From positions 204,618 to 268,617 of the forward strand of contig DATATI010000079.1 of the NCBI GenBank assembly GCA_036268875.1: 64,000 nucleotides of DNA, read 5' to 3'. This stretch comes from Polyangia bacterium. GTDB taxonomy: Bacteria > Myxococcota_A > Polyangia > Fen-1088. The notes beneath the pieces are model-generated. The model ran no database searches and was not told where the DNA came from. It saw only the letters and a list, made by a program, of their open reading frames with translations. Of the stretch, positions 35,342 through 44,860 are shown piece after piece. Each line of letters opens with the position of its first letter. The first letter of the stretch is position 1. The translations under genes were made by a program, and so were the position numbers.

Positions 35342-36826
35342 ATGCGAAACGATCAAGCGGCTCGAGTGATTCGGTTGGTCGTTCCTTTCTTGGTTGTCGG
35401 TTGTTTGGTCGCCTTTTCTGTTCCGGCCCGGGCCGACGAGGCGGAGGCCATCGCCCGCGTCACGAAGATGAACAAGAAGGCCATCGAGGAGTACGAGAAC
35501 CTCAACTTCGAAGAAGCACGGAAGATTTTGAAGGACGCGCTGGACGTCTGCACCGCTTCGGGCCTGGACAAACATCCGATCAAGGCCCGCACGCACATTC
35601 ACATGGGCATCGTCATCTTCGCCGGCTTCAAACAGAAAGAGCTGGCGTTGAAACAATTTCGAAAGGCGCTGGATATCCAGCCGGACATTCGCCTGACCAA
35701 GAGCCTGGCGAATCCGGAAATTCAGGCCGCCTTCGACGAAGCGTTGGCCGGTGCCGGCTCGGACAGGCCTGACACGGGCGCGCCGACCGAGAAGAAGCCG
35801 AACCTGTCGGCCGTCCCCCCGCCGTCCGATCTGAAGACGCTGGGGCACGAACCGGTCACGCAAGGCCAGCAGGGCAACGCCATCACCATCACCGCCACCG
35901 TCGATGCGTCGCTGGGCGCGGAGAAGGTGGTGCTGGCCTATCGGCCCGACGGCGCGTCCGATTTTCTTGGGCGCGAGATGAAGCCGACCGCGGATGGGCT
36001 TTATTCGGCGGACATTCCGGTTTCGGCGACGGCCGGGAACCTGGTGGCCTACTACATCGAGGCGCAGGGCAAGGACGGGCAGCCCATCGCCGCCAAAGGT
36101 TCCGTGGCCGATCCGATCATCGTCACCCTGCAAGGCGCCGGCGCCCCCGAGCGGCCGCGCCGGCACGCCGAAGACGAAGGAGAAGAGGGAAACGGCTCGC
36201 GGTTCTATATCGGTCTGCAGCTTGGCACCGGCTTTGGCTGGACGACCGGCAACGGCGAGGTCAACGTCGACGACAAGATCAATCCGCCGGGCTTCGCGCT
36301 GGCGCAGCTTGGTCACCTGGCGCCGGAACTGGGGTACTTCATTCGGCCGAACCTCCTGCTGTCGGTGCAAGGACGATTGCAGCTGGTCACCGGGACCACG
36401 GCGCTTGACCTGCCGAGGAACGTGGACCAATCAACGGATGCGGGGAAGATGGAGGCCGCGAAGCTGGCTGCCGCTTGCGGCGGCGACTATGTCTGCTCGC
36501 CAGCGAACGGCGCCATCGCGGTGATGGCGCGGCTGACCTGGTATTTCGGCACCCTGCCGGTGCGGCCCTTCGCGGGAATCGCCGCGGGTGGCGGCTATAT
36601 CCGCCACGTGGCGGCCTTCGACCAGCAGAAGAAGTGCGGCTCGAACATGACGCAGACGTGCGTGGACACCGTCGCCGCCGGTCCGGTGCTGTTCGGGCCC
36701 GACGGTGGCATTCTTTACAATCTGACCAAGAACATCGGTTTGGTCCTGGGCGTGAACACGCAGCTCGGCTTCGGACACTTCACGTTCAACGTCGACGTGA
36801 ACGCGGGCATGGCCGTGCAGTTGTGA
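35342..36826 (+). CDS. TPR protein fused to outer-membrane beta-barrel
   Basis: A 494-residue exported protein. A signal peptide ending SVPARA precedes a short TPR-like helical repeat region (about 25-130, with LNFEEARKILKDALDVC and FKQKELALKQFRKALDI), a linker rich in Pro, an Ig-like fold with NAITITATVDASLGAEKVVLAY, and a C-terminal beta-barrel domain with alternating aromatic strands ending GMAVQL. This TPR/Ig/barrel layout is common in myxobacterial surface proteins of unknown function. It starts at ATG 35342 and is divergent from the subtilase. The 3' end is followed by two hairpins. Two Cys in the barrel (CGGDYVC) might form a loop disulfide. Confidence 0.65.
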   Translation: MRNDQAARVIRLVVPFLVVGCLVAFSVPARADEAEAIARVTKMNKKAIEEYENLNFEEARKILKDALDVCTASGLDKHPIKARTHIHMGIVIFAGFKQKELALKQFRKALDIQPDIRLTKSLANPEIQAAFDEALAGAGSDRPDTGAPTEKKPNLSAVPPPSDLKTLGHEPVTQGQQGNAITITATVDASLGAEKVVLAYRPDGASDFLGREMKPTADGLYSADIPVSATAGNLVAYYIEAQGKDGQPIAAKGSVADPIIVTLQGAGAPERPRRHAEDEGEEGNGSRFYIGLQLGTGFGWTTGNGEVNVDDKINPPGFALAQLGHLAPELGYFIRPNLLLSVQGRLQLVTGTTALDLPRNVDQSTDAGKMEAAKLAAACGGDYVCSPANGAIAVMARLTWYFGTLPVRPFAGIAAGGGYIRHVAAFDQQKKCGSNMTQTCVDTVAAGPVLFGPDGGILYNLTKNIGLVLGVNTQLGFGHFTFNVDVNAGMAVQL

Positions 36827-36847
36827 CCGCTCGCTGACGCTCGCTGC

Positions 36848-36874
36848 GCGGAAGGGGCTGCTGGCCCCTCCCGC
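36848..36874. terminator. Hairpin after the TPR/barrel gene
   Basis: GCGG-A-AGGGGC pairs with GCCCCT-C-CCGC around a TGCTG loop, with one A.C mismatch, 21 bases after the stop. No T tract follows. A Rho-independent role is uncertain. Confidence 0.35.
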
Positions 36875-36981
36875 GGGCCCACCCCAGCGCTTCTCGCAAG
36901 GTGAGCCGGCGCGGCGGAGCCGCGCCTCCTGAACTGAAATAGCCGCGCACGCGGCCGGGAAACGAAAGAGACTGATCCCAT

Positions 36982-37018
36982 GCCTCTCCCTTTGGGAGAG
37001 GCCCCCGGCCGAAGGCCG
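36982..37018. repeat. Two tandem short hairpins, REP-like
   Basis: Two adjacent inverted repeats: a 9-bp stem GCCTCTCCC / GGGAGAGGC with a TTT loop (36982-37002), then CGGCC / GGCCG with a GAA loop (37006-37018). The CCTCTCCC...GGGAGAGG motif is of the kind that recurs across many high-GC genomes as REP-like repeats. It lies between the convergent TPR/barrel and PduO genes and could terminate both. Confidence 0.45.
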
Positions 37019-37043
37019 CGGGTGAGGGGCGGGCGCGGCGCCT

Positions 37044-37628
37044 TTACGTCTTCTCGGGCTCCCACAGCGGTTCGGGTTCGCCGTACAGGCGGGAGGCGTG
37101 GCGGCTCATCACGAACAGGGCGTCGGAAAGCCGGTTCAAATACGGCAGCGCCTGCGGGTTGATCTCGTCGGTGCTGATCAGCGTGACCAGCAGGCGCTCA
37201 GCGCGGCGGCACACGGTGCGAGCGAGGTGCAGGTACGACGCCACCCAGCCGCCACCAGGAAGAATGAAGCTGCGCAGCTCGGGCAGCGATTCGTTCCATT
37301 GATCGATCTCACGCTCCAGCGCCTCGACGTGGCGCGCTTCGATCACCGGCTGCTTCGGGTGGCGGTGGGCGGGCGTGGTGGCGAGATCGCTGCCGAGATT
37401 GAAAAGCTCGTTCTGAATGCGGCGTAAGACCGCGTCCAATTCGCGGGCGCCGGCGGGCGCGACCGGCGTCTGCAGCGCCGTGCGAGCCAGACCCAGACAC
37501 GACGACAGTTCGTCGACGGTGCCATAGGTTTCGATGCGCCCGCTGTTTTTTCCTACCTTCTCGCCACTGGCCAGGCGGGTCTGTCCACCGTCGCCGGCCT
37601 TGGTGTAGATCCGATTGAGCCTCACCAT
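37044..37628 (-). CDS. PduO-type cob(I)alamin adenosyltransferase
   Basis: A 194-residue ATP:cob(I)alamin adenosyltransferase of the PduO/MMAB family. The signature IYTKAGDGGQTRLASGEK and GRIETYGTVDELSS occur at the N-terminus and the C-terminal helix carries RTVCRRAERLLVTL and PYLNRLSDALFVMSR. It attaches the adenosyl group from ATP to Co(I), making adenosylcobalamin, the cofactor needed by the acyl-CoA mutase at 20754. It diverges from the HAD gene with a 24-base gap to the preferred HAD ATG; a TATATA palindrome (37636-37641) lies 7 bases before this ATG and could serve as -10 for both. Confidence 0.9.
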   Translation of the reverse strand: MVRLNRIYTKAGDGGQTRLASGEKVGKNSGRIETYGTVDELSSCLGLARTALQTPVAPAGARELDAVLRRIQNELFNLGSDLATTPAHRHPKQPVIEARHVEALEREIDQWNESLPELRSFILPGGGWVASYLHLARTVCRRAERLLVTLISTDEINPQALPYLNRLSDALFVMSRHASRLYGEPEPLWEPEKT

Positions 37629-37635
37629 GCCGACG

Positions 37636-37641
37636 TATATA
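37636..37641. promoter_or_regulatory. Palindromic TATATA between divergent PduO and HAD genes
   Basis: TATATA reads the same on both strands. It ends 7 bases before the minus-strand PduO ATG and 11 bases before the plus-strand HAD ATG, so one -10 box could serve two near-leaderless transcripts. A TTGAGC -35-like element at 37615-37620 faces the HAD gene with a 15-base spacer. Confidence 0.4.
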
Positions 37642-37652
37642 CCGTGGATCGC

Positions 37653-38369
37653 ATGCTGTTCGATCCTCTACCGCGCGCGATTCTTCTCGACGTCGGTTTC
37701 ACGCTGACCTTTTGCGACGGCCGGGCCATCGCCTCGCACGCCGCGCGCGCCGGCGTGATCGTCGATCCGCTGGCCATCGAAGGCGCCGAGGGCGCCTTGC
37801 GCGCCGAGCTGCGCGAGACGCTGGGCACCGTCCACCGCACGCACGACGACGGCGGCAAACGCTATCTCGGCCGCATCTTTCGCCGCACGCTGGAGCTGGC
37901 CGGCCAAGCCGGGCCACCCGATTCTTTGCAGCGCGCGGTGGAGATCGTCCTCGGCGAGCACCTGCGACGCAACGTCTGGTGTCGCGTCGGCGCGGGCGTG
38001 CCGACGTCGCTGCAGCGCCTGCGCGCCGCCGGCTGTCGCCTGGCCGTGGTCTCGAACAGCGAGGGCACCGTCGAGGCGATGCTGGAGACGGTCGGCCTGC
38101 GGCCGCTGCTGGACACCGTGGTCGACTCTGCCGTGGTCGGTCTGGTCAAACCCGATCCGCGCATCTTTCAGGTGGCGCTGGACCGTCTGGGGATTGCGTC
38201 GTCGCAAGCGGTGATGGTCGGCGATTCTCCTTCAGCGGATGTGGTGGGCGCGCGCGCTGTGGGCGCGCGCGCCGCCCTGTTGGATCCGTTCGATCTGTAC
38301 CTATCGGTGGACGCCCCGCGCTTTCGCGACCTGGCGGCGTTCACCGACGCGCTATTGGGAACTGATTAG
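37653..38369 (+). CDS. HAD-superfamily hydrolase (DVGFT type)
   Basis: A 238-residue HAD hydrolase. Motif I reads LLDVGFTLTF instead of DLDGT, as in the REG-2-like group; motif II is VVSNSEGTV and motif III/IV KPDPRIF and GDSPSADVVGA. A C1 helical cap lies between motifs I and II. It would act on a phosphorylated small molecule; no substrate is evident. ATG 37653 was preferred over GTG 37644 because of the TATATA box 11 bases upstream. Its stop overlaps the convergent HU gene by four bases (TTAG). Confidence 0.7.
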   Translation: MLFDPLPRAILLDVGFTLTFCDGRAIASHAARAGVIVDPLAIEGAEGALRAELRETLGTVHRTHDDGGKRYLGRIFRRTLELAGQAGPPDSLQRAVEIVLGEHLRRNVWCRVGAGVPTSLQRLRAAGCRLAVVSNSEGTVEAMLETVGLRPLLDTVVDSAVVGLVKPDPRIFQVALDRLGIASSQAVMVGDSPSADVVGARAVGARAALLDPFDLYLSVDAPRFRDLAAFTDALLGTD

Positions 38370-38674
38370 GCCAGCGAATCCTTGGCCGCCTTGAGTGGGC
38401 GCGCCTTCAAGACCTTGCGAGCGGGCTTGGCCTTGATGGTGATCGGTTCCTTGGTGAACGGGTTGATGCCAGGGCGTTCTTTGGTGGCCGGTTTTTTCAC
38501 GACGACAAACTTGGCGAAGCCGGGCAGCACGAAGAGACCATTCTTCTTGAGCTCTTTGTGTCCAACATTGGCCAGCGACTCGATCACGCGGGCGACGTCT
38601 TTGCGCGCAAGCTTTTCCTTGTGAGCATCCGCGATCGCCTGGATTATCTGGGACTTCGTGAGGACCTTTGCCAT
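38366..38674 (-). CDS. HU-family DNA-binding protein with basic tail
   Basis: A 102-residue HU/IHF-family histone-like protein. The DNA-binding arm region GFAKFVVVKKPATKERPG and helical body (IIQAIADAHKEKLARKDVAR) match the family. A Lys/Arg/Ala-rich tail of about 25 residues (starting near AKPARKVLKARP) lies beyond the usual 90-residue HU. It compacts or bends DNA. An AAAGGAGAG ribosome-binding site precedes the ATG. Upstream (38751-38792) is a clear promoter with overlapping inverted repeats. A second, similar gene begins at 63798; the two are paralogues. Confidence 0.88.
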   Translation of the reverse strand: MAKVLTKSQIIQAIADAHKEKLARKDVARVIESLANVGHKELKKNGLFVLPGFAKFVVVKKPATKERPGINPFTKEPITIKAKPARKVLKARPLKAAKDSLA

Positions 38675-38728
38675 CTCGCTCTCCTTTTGTTCAACGCCAT
38701 CCGCTCAGTGACCCGCTGCTTCATCAGC

Positions 38729-38745
38729 GCGGTGATCGTCACCGC
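38729..38745 (-). promoter_or_regulatory. Inverted repeat in the HU leader
   Basis: GCGGTGA, spacer TCG, TCACCGC: a perfect 7-bp dyad (17 bases) between the predicted transcription start and the HU gene. It could be an operator or an RNA hairpin. Confidence 0.35.
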
Positions 38746-38750
38746 CCATG

Positions 38751-38768
38751 AAAGTGGTGTGACACTTT
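38751..38768 (-). promoter_or_regulatory. Dyad overlapping the HU -10 region
   Basis: AAAGTG, spacer GTGTGA, CACTTT: 6-bp inverted arms overlapping the -10 box and the likely transcription start of the HU gene. Fits a repressor site; the binding protein is unknown. Confidence 0.35.
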
Positions 38769-38792
38769 AGGCAGAAAGATTTCCCCTGAAAA
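38764..38792 (-). promoter_or_regulatory. HU promoter with A/T-rich upstream element
   Basis: On the minus strand, -35 TTTTCA (38792-38787) and -10 TAAAGT (38769-38764) are separated by exactly 17 bases. Immediately upstream (38793-38815) lies an A/T-rich tract, unusual in this GC-rich DNA, that fits an UP element. Confidence 0.55.
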
Positions 38793-38887
38793 CAAAAAAA
38801 GAACAAAAAACCGCGGAAAAACCAGGGCGCCACGCGTTTGTTCCGTCGGAGAAAGCGAATCGCCGCGCGCGCACGGCGCGCAAGACA

Positions 38888-39754
38888 GTGGCGGCGCTGG
38901 TGTCGCCATCGTCGTCGGTGAAGGCGTCCTCACCGACGGAGACGGCGCCGTTTTTGAAATGGGCCGGCGGCAAACGACAGCTTTTGCCGGCGATCATGCG
39001 GGTGGTTCCTCCTGCGATAGGCACCTACTACGAACCGTTCGTCGGCGCCGGCGCGCTGTTCTTCGCCTTGGCGGCCGCCCGAAAATTTAAACGCGCCGTC
39101 ATCGCCGACACCAACAGCGACCTGATTGACTGTTATCTCGCCGTCCGCGATCAACTGAATGATGTCATCGACGAGCTGCGCCGCTATCGATACGAACGCG
39201 ACGCTTACTACGCGGTGCGGGCGCTAGACCCGGAAAAACTGTCGCCGGCCGAACGAGCGGCGCGGGTCATCTATCTCAATCGCTGCGGGTACAACGGCCT
39301 TTATCGGGTGAACAGCGCCGGCCACTTCAACGTGCCGTTCGGTCGTCATCGCTCGGTACTGATCTGCGATGTCGATCGGCTGCAAGCGGCGTCGGCCGCG
39401 TTGCAAGGCGTGGACATCCGCCGCCAAGACTTCGACGCCACCGTGACCGACGCCAGGCCGGGTGATTTCGTCTACCTCGATCCGCCGTATGTCCCACTGT
39501 CGCGCACGTCGTCGTTCACGGCGTACGCGCAAGGGCGGTTCGGGGCGGAGGAGCAGTCACGATTGGCGGCGACATTGCGGCGTCTGGGGGCGGCGGGCGT
39601 GGCGACGGTGCTGTCGAATTCGGATTGTCCGACGACGCGCAAGCTGTATCGCCATCTGCCGCGGCAAAAGATCGCCGTGCGGCGGGCGATCAACTCGGTG
39701 GCCACCGCGCGCGGTCCCGTCGCCGAGTTGCTGGTGCGCAGCTTCGATTTCTGA
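38888..39754 (+). CDS. Orphan Dam-like DNA adenine methyltransferase
   Basis: A 288-residue class D12 N6-adenine methyltransferase. Motifs: FLKWAGGK at about 23-29 (SAM-binding), YEPFVGAGALFFAL, and the catalytic DPPY at 198-201, the Dam/DpnII A layout; this group usually targets GATC. No restriction endonuclease gene lies in the flanking DNA, so it is probably a solitary regulatory methylase. GTG 38888 start was chosen from the length of the family N-terminus; the first 20 residues are low complexity. The HU gene diverges from it. An intrinsic terminator follows at 39883-39921. Confidence 0.88.
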   Translation: MAALVSPSSSVKASSPTETAPFLKWAGGKRQLLPAIMRVVPPAIGTYYEPFVGAGALFFALAAARKFKRAVIADTNSDLIDCYLAVRDQLNDVIDELRRYRYERDAYYAVRALDPEKLSPAERAARVIYLNRCGYNGLYRVNSAGHFNVPFGRHRSVLICDVDRLQAASAALQGVDIRRQDFDATVTDARPGDFVYLDPPYVPLSRTSSFTAYAQGRFGAEEQSRLAATLRRLGAAGVATVLSNSDCPTTRKLYRHLPRQKIAVRRAINSVATARGPVAELLVRSFDF

Positions 39755-39882
39755 GTGTCCTGTCGCCGCAGCGCTTGCGATCGAGCAATCGATGGTTAGA
39801 TCTGATTGGAACGAGTTGGATTTGGGTAGGGCGCGGTCGTCGCAGGTGTGGGTTGGTGTTGGTGGGGGGACGACCGGCAGTG

Positions 39883-39921
39883 GAGGGTCGAAGGTGCCAG
39901 ACACCGTCGACCCTCTTTTTT
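39883..39921 (+). terminator. Intrinsic terminator after the Dam gene
   Basis: Stem GAGGGTCGA / TCGACCCTC (9 bp), continued as GGTG / CACC after an A.G mismatch, around a CCAGA loop, followed by TTTTTT. This is a textbook Rho-independent terminator. The inner GGTGCCAGACACC is a motif known to recur in REP/RAYT-type repeats. Confidence 0.8.
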
Positions 39922-40001
39922 CATTATGGACGTAACTTCTTCGTCTTGAGCGCAACCATGAATCGCGTGCTGCTGTCGGGGTGATCTGCTAAGCAGCGGA
40001 G

Positions 40002-40262
40002 ATGGCGAAGGTCGATGAGCTGCAGAAGGAGCATGAGGCGCGGGTGACGGCGCTGGTGGCGGAGCTGGCGGGGCGAGGGGCAGAGTCGGACTGGGCGTTG
40101 GTGCGCGCCCTCGTTCACCAGGCGGTGCACGCGGCGGCGGCGCGAAAGGCGGCGGAGTTTTGCGCGCTGTCGACCTATCTGGCGGAGATGATCGGGCACG
40201 CGCACCAGTTGGTCCACGGTGGCTCTGAAACGCCGGCAGCGCATCGAGACATCGTCCATTGA
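40002..40262 (+). CDS. Small helical protein of unknown function
   Basis: An 86-residue open frame, Ala-rich and mainly helical, with no recognised motif ([24 protein letters not shown]). ATG 40002 has a GGAG four bases upstream and the gene is followed directly by the FKBP gene. It is listed as a hypothetical gene; high-GC open frames can be spurious. Confidence 0.45.
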   Translation: MAKVDELQKEHEARVTALVAELAGRGAESDWALVRALVHQAVHAAAARKAAEFCALSTYLAEMIGHAHQLVHGGSETPAAHRDIVH

Positions 40263-40282
40263 CGTGTTATCTTTCGCCGCCG

Positions 40283-40723
40283 ATGCGTCAGCTGGCGGTC
40301 ATCGCACTTGTCATCACCACTGCTGCGGGCGTTCCGGCCTGCAAGAAAACGAAAGAGGCCAACCCCGTGTCTTCATCGCAACCAACCAATGCTTCCGCTG
40401 GATTGATGGTCGAAGAGGTGCAGGTGGGAACCGGCGACGTGGCCAGCAAAGGCAAGGTGGTGTCGGTCCACTACACCGGCCGGCTGACCGACGGCACCAA
40501 GTTCGATAGCTCGCTGGATCACGGGCGGCCGATCGAATTTGCGCTTGGCACCGGGCGGGTGATCAAAGGTTGGGACCAAGGTATCGACGGCATGAAGGTC
40601 GGCGGCAAGCGCAAGCTGACCATCCCGCCTGATCTGGCCTATGGCGCGCGCGGCACACCGGGCGGGCCGATTCCCCCGAATGCCACGCTGGTTTTCGACG
40701 TCGAGCTGGTCGGCGTCAAGTAG
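40283..40723 (+). CDS. FKBP-type peptidyl-prolyl isomerase, lipoprotein
   Basis: A 146-residue FKBP-like isomerase with a lipoprotein signal ending GVPAC20. The FKBP core is complete: [61 protein letters not shown] and [12 protein letters not shown]. It catalyses cis-trans isomerisation of proline peptide bonds in exported proteins and sits in a membrane-anchored form in the envelope. ATG 40283 was chosen because it gives a clean lipoprotein signal; a TTG at 40259 overlapping the previous stop is an alternative. Downstream are a leader hairpin and fusA. Confidence 0.9.
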   Translation: MRQLAVIALVITTAAGVPACKKTKEANPVSSSQPTNASAGLMVEEVQVGTGDVASKGKVVSVHYTGRLTDGTKFDSSLDHGRPIEFALGTGRVIKGWDQGIDGMKVGGKRKLTIPPDLAYGARGTPGGPIPPNATLVFDVELVGVK

Positions 40724-40744
40724 CCGCGGCGTAACCAGATAGCG

Positions 40745-40773
40745 CTGGCAAACATCGCGGCATTGAGTAGACT
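40745..40773 (+). promoter_or_regulatory. Probable fusA promoter
   Basis: CTGGCA (40745-40750) and TAGACT (40768-40773), spacer 17. Each box matches the sigma-70 consensus at 4 of 6 positions. About 90 bases remain before the fusA start. Confidence 0.45.
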
Positions 40774-40787
40774 CCGCCGCCGGGTGG

Positions 40788-40809
40788 GGTGGCCGCTTTG
40801 TCGGCCACC
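40788..40809 (+). promoter_or_regulatory. Leader hairpin before fusA
   Basis: GGTGGCCG pairs perfectly with CGGCCACC around a CTTTGT loop, ending 54 bases before ATG 40864 and lying downstream of the probable fusA promoter. It would be in the fusA 5' leader. No T tract follows. Confidence 0.4.
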
Positions 40810-40863
40810 TCATGCGCGTTTTCACCAGGCCAGACCGGGTCAGCACAGCGAGAAGGAAAAGTC

Positions 40864-42965
<2,102 letters not shown>

Positions 42966-42969
<4 letters not shown>

Positions 42970-43403
42970 GGCGCGACGGCGGAACGGGCAAACGGCTTTC
43001 GGCCAGCGTGCCGGAAGCCGGCGCCCGCGGCTCGCGCACGCTGCGCCTGCTGCTGGGCGAGCTGGGCGCGGCCAAGCACCGCTTGCTGGTCGAGACCGAG
43101 GCCCTGCGCGACATCGAGACGCGAGTTCGTGGTTGGGATCTGAGCGAGGCTTTTCAAGCGCGGCGTGGCCACACCCTGCGCGTCGAGGCGACGGTCCGCT
43201 TCAGCGGCGCGCTGGATGAGCTGCACGACTTGCTGGCGCGGCTGTCAGACGCGCGCCTGTCGCCGGCGTTCGCCCTGCGACCGATCTCGCCCGGCCGGCG
43301 GCGCCTGCTGACCGAGATCCGCAGCGAGCTGCGCTACCTGCAGCGCGCCTTCGACGGCGGCAACCTATTGCTGGCGAACACGCTCGAAACGTTCAGCAGT
43401 TAA
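42966..43403 (+). CDS. Conserved-type small protein, unknown function
   Basis: A 145-residue open frame whose TTG overlaps the fusA stop (TTGA). It is rich in Leu, Arg and Ala with a helical pattern ([26 protein letters not shown]). No domain is recognised. Translational coupling to fusA and coding-like composition suggest it is real. A later start is also possible. Confidence 0.4.
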
Positions 43404-43452
43404 AGCGAGCGGCAGCGCGCCCTCCGGCGCTCATGATTGGTCACGTCTCCCT

Positions 43453-43471
43453 GGCGGAGCGCCCTTTTTTT
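43453..43471 (+). terminator. Possible weak terminator after the fusA operon
   Basis: A 4-bp GGCG/CGCC stem with GAG loop, then C and seven T's. It is short, but the T run is clean. Confidence 0.4.
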
Positions 43472-43486
43472 GGGATCGGTTAAAGA

Positions 43487-43508
43487 GCGCTCCTCGTCAG
43501 AGGAGCGC
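43487..43508. repeat. Perfect 9-bp hairpin
   Basis: GCGCTCCTC / GAGGAGCGC with a GTCA loop, 84 bases after the fusA-operon open frame. Probably part of the terminator region; no T run follows. Confidence 0.4.
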
Positions 43509-43668
43509 AAACGCGCGCAAGCCGCCTTCCAGTCGGTTGTTCACCTTCGCCCCGCGCGTAACGGGCTTGCCTCCGAAAATGTGACCGATGGTGAGCTCCC
43601 GCGGGGCCCGCCGGTACTTCGCAAAGTGGGCCGGTCGGCGGCGCTCGCCAGGCTGACGCGGAGTGGCG

Positions 43669-43674
43669 TATTGT
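43669..43674 (+). promoter_or_regulatory. TANNNT box 6 bases before the 43681 gene
   Basis: TATTGT ends 6 bases before ATG 43681, with no Shine-Dalgarno in between. Fits a leaderless transcript. Confidence 0.4.
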
Positions 43675-43680
43675 TCGCCC

Positions 43681-44502
43681 ATGGACCTTCTTCGACAGCT
43701 GGTTCGGGTGCCGGGGGTGCAGGCGATCTGGGCCAAGTTGGGTCTGGGATCGCTGGCGACGCGGATGCGCTTTGACATCACCGAGCGCCCCGCCTACGCC
43801 TACGGCGTCTACTCTGCCGCCATGCTGGCCAAGCGTCTTGGTCTGGACGCCATCTCGGTGGTCGAGTTCGGTGTCGCCGGCGGCCGGGGCCTGCTGGCTC
43901 TCGAGCGCGTGGCGGCGGAGATCGAGCGCGCTCTGTCCATTCGCATCGCCGTGTTCGGATTCGATTCCGGCACGGGCATGCCGGCGCCTGTTGACTACCG
44001 CGACCTGCCGTACGTGTGGAGCGAGGGGTTTTATCAGATGGACGTGGAGGCCCTGCGCAGCAAGCTCACGCGCGCTCGGCTGGTCCTGGGCGACCTCGGC
44101 GAGACGGTGCGGCGCACGATGGGCGACAGTGGGACGCCGCCGGTTGGTTTTGTGTCTTTCGATCTCGACTACTACAGCTCGACCAAGACCGCTTTCAGCA
44201 TCTTCGACAATGAATCGGATCGCTGTCTGCCCCGCGTGTACTGCTACTTCGACGACATCACCGGTCCAGAGATCGCCTGCATGAACGATTACGTGGGCGA
44301 GCTGCTGGCGATCCGCGAGTTCAACGATCGACACCCACGACGGAAGCTGGCGAAGCTGGCTTACCTCTGGACCGAGCGGGAAAAACGGTCCATCTGGAAT
44401 GAGAAGATTTACGTCTTCCACGACTTTGACCACCCGCTGTACACGAAGAACGTCATGCCCGCAGGCGTCGCGTTCCGGCAGCTGCCCCTGTCGGCGGGCT
44501 GA
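43681..44502 (+). CDS. Class I SAM-dependent methyltransferase of unknown substrate
   Basis: A 273-residue protein with a glycine-rich SAM-binding motif VEFGVAGGRG at about 61-70, an acidic loop and a downstream VFGFDSGTGMP strand. The C-terminal half lacks a recognisable specificity domain. It could methylate a cell-surface sugar, lipid or small molecule; nothing in the flanks decides it. ATG 43681 was chosen because the in-frame GTG 43663 lies upstream of the TATTGT box. It is followed by about 360 bases without a supported gene. Confidence 0.6.
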   Translation: MDLLRQLVRVPGVQAIWAKLGLGSLATRMRFDITERPAYAYGVYSAAMLAKRLGLDAISVVEFGVAGGRGLLALERVAAEIERALSIRIAVFGFDSGTGMPAPVDYRDLPYVWSEGFYQMDVEALRSKLTRARLVLGDLGETVRRTMGDSGTPPVGFVSFDLDYYSSTKTAFSIFDNESDRCLPRVYCYFDDITGPEIACMNDYVGELLAIREFNDRHPRRKLAKLAYLWTEREKRSIWNEKIYVFHDFDHPLYTKNVMPAGVAFRQLPLSAG

Positions 44503-44860
44503 AAAAACGGCCGCGGCCGGCCTGCGGTCAGAGCGGCGCCGGGGCGAGCGATCTATTCGGTGTTGTCAGGCGGCGGGCTGGCGATGGTGGGGCCACCGTC
44601 GTCGCGCGGTGGCGGCGGCGGTGGCGTCCAGGTACGAGCGCGAGAGGTCCGCTTCGTCGAGGAGGCCGACAGTCTGGCCGGTGTCCCCAGCCGTCGGGCA
44701 GCCAGCGTGATCCGCTGATGGCATGTGGACCGCGGCCAAACATGGGAAAGGAACTCCCGATTGACGACCCGCCGCCTGCTGAAGTGCCGACATTTTGGGC
44801 CTTCAAAGGTCGGTCGGTTAGAAAACCGCCGGATCCTGGTGTAGCCTGCCCGCCTCAGGC
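44503..44860. other. Intergenic stretch without a supported gene
   Basis: A 358-base gap between the methyltransferase and the HAD-IB gene. Open frames in it (for example minus 44528-44806) look like shadows of GC-rich sequence. There is a GGCCGCGGCCGGCC palindromic run near 44509, and a TAGCCT box 13 bases before the HAD-IB start. I see no tRNA, repeat array or other gene. Confidence 0.5.
44842..44847 (+). promoter_or_regulatory. TAGCCT -10-like box before the HAD-IB gene
   Basis: TAGCCT ends 13 bases before ATG 44861; TTAGAA at 44818-44823 is a poor -35 with an 18-base spacer. No Shine-Dalgarno is seen. It could start the elb-like operon. Confidence 0.35.

Noticed and set aside
44528..44806. 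Small minus-strand open frame in the 358-base gap
   Set aside because: No ribosome-binding site, no motif, and the composition is that of GC-rich noncoding DNA.
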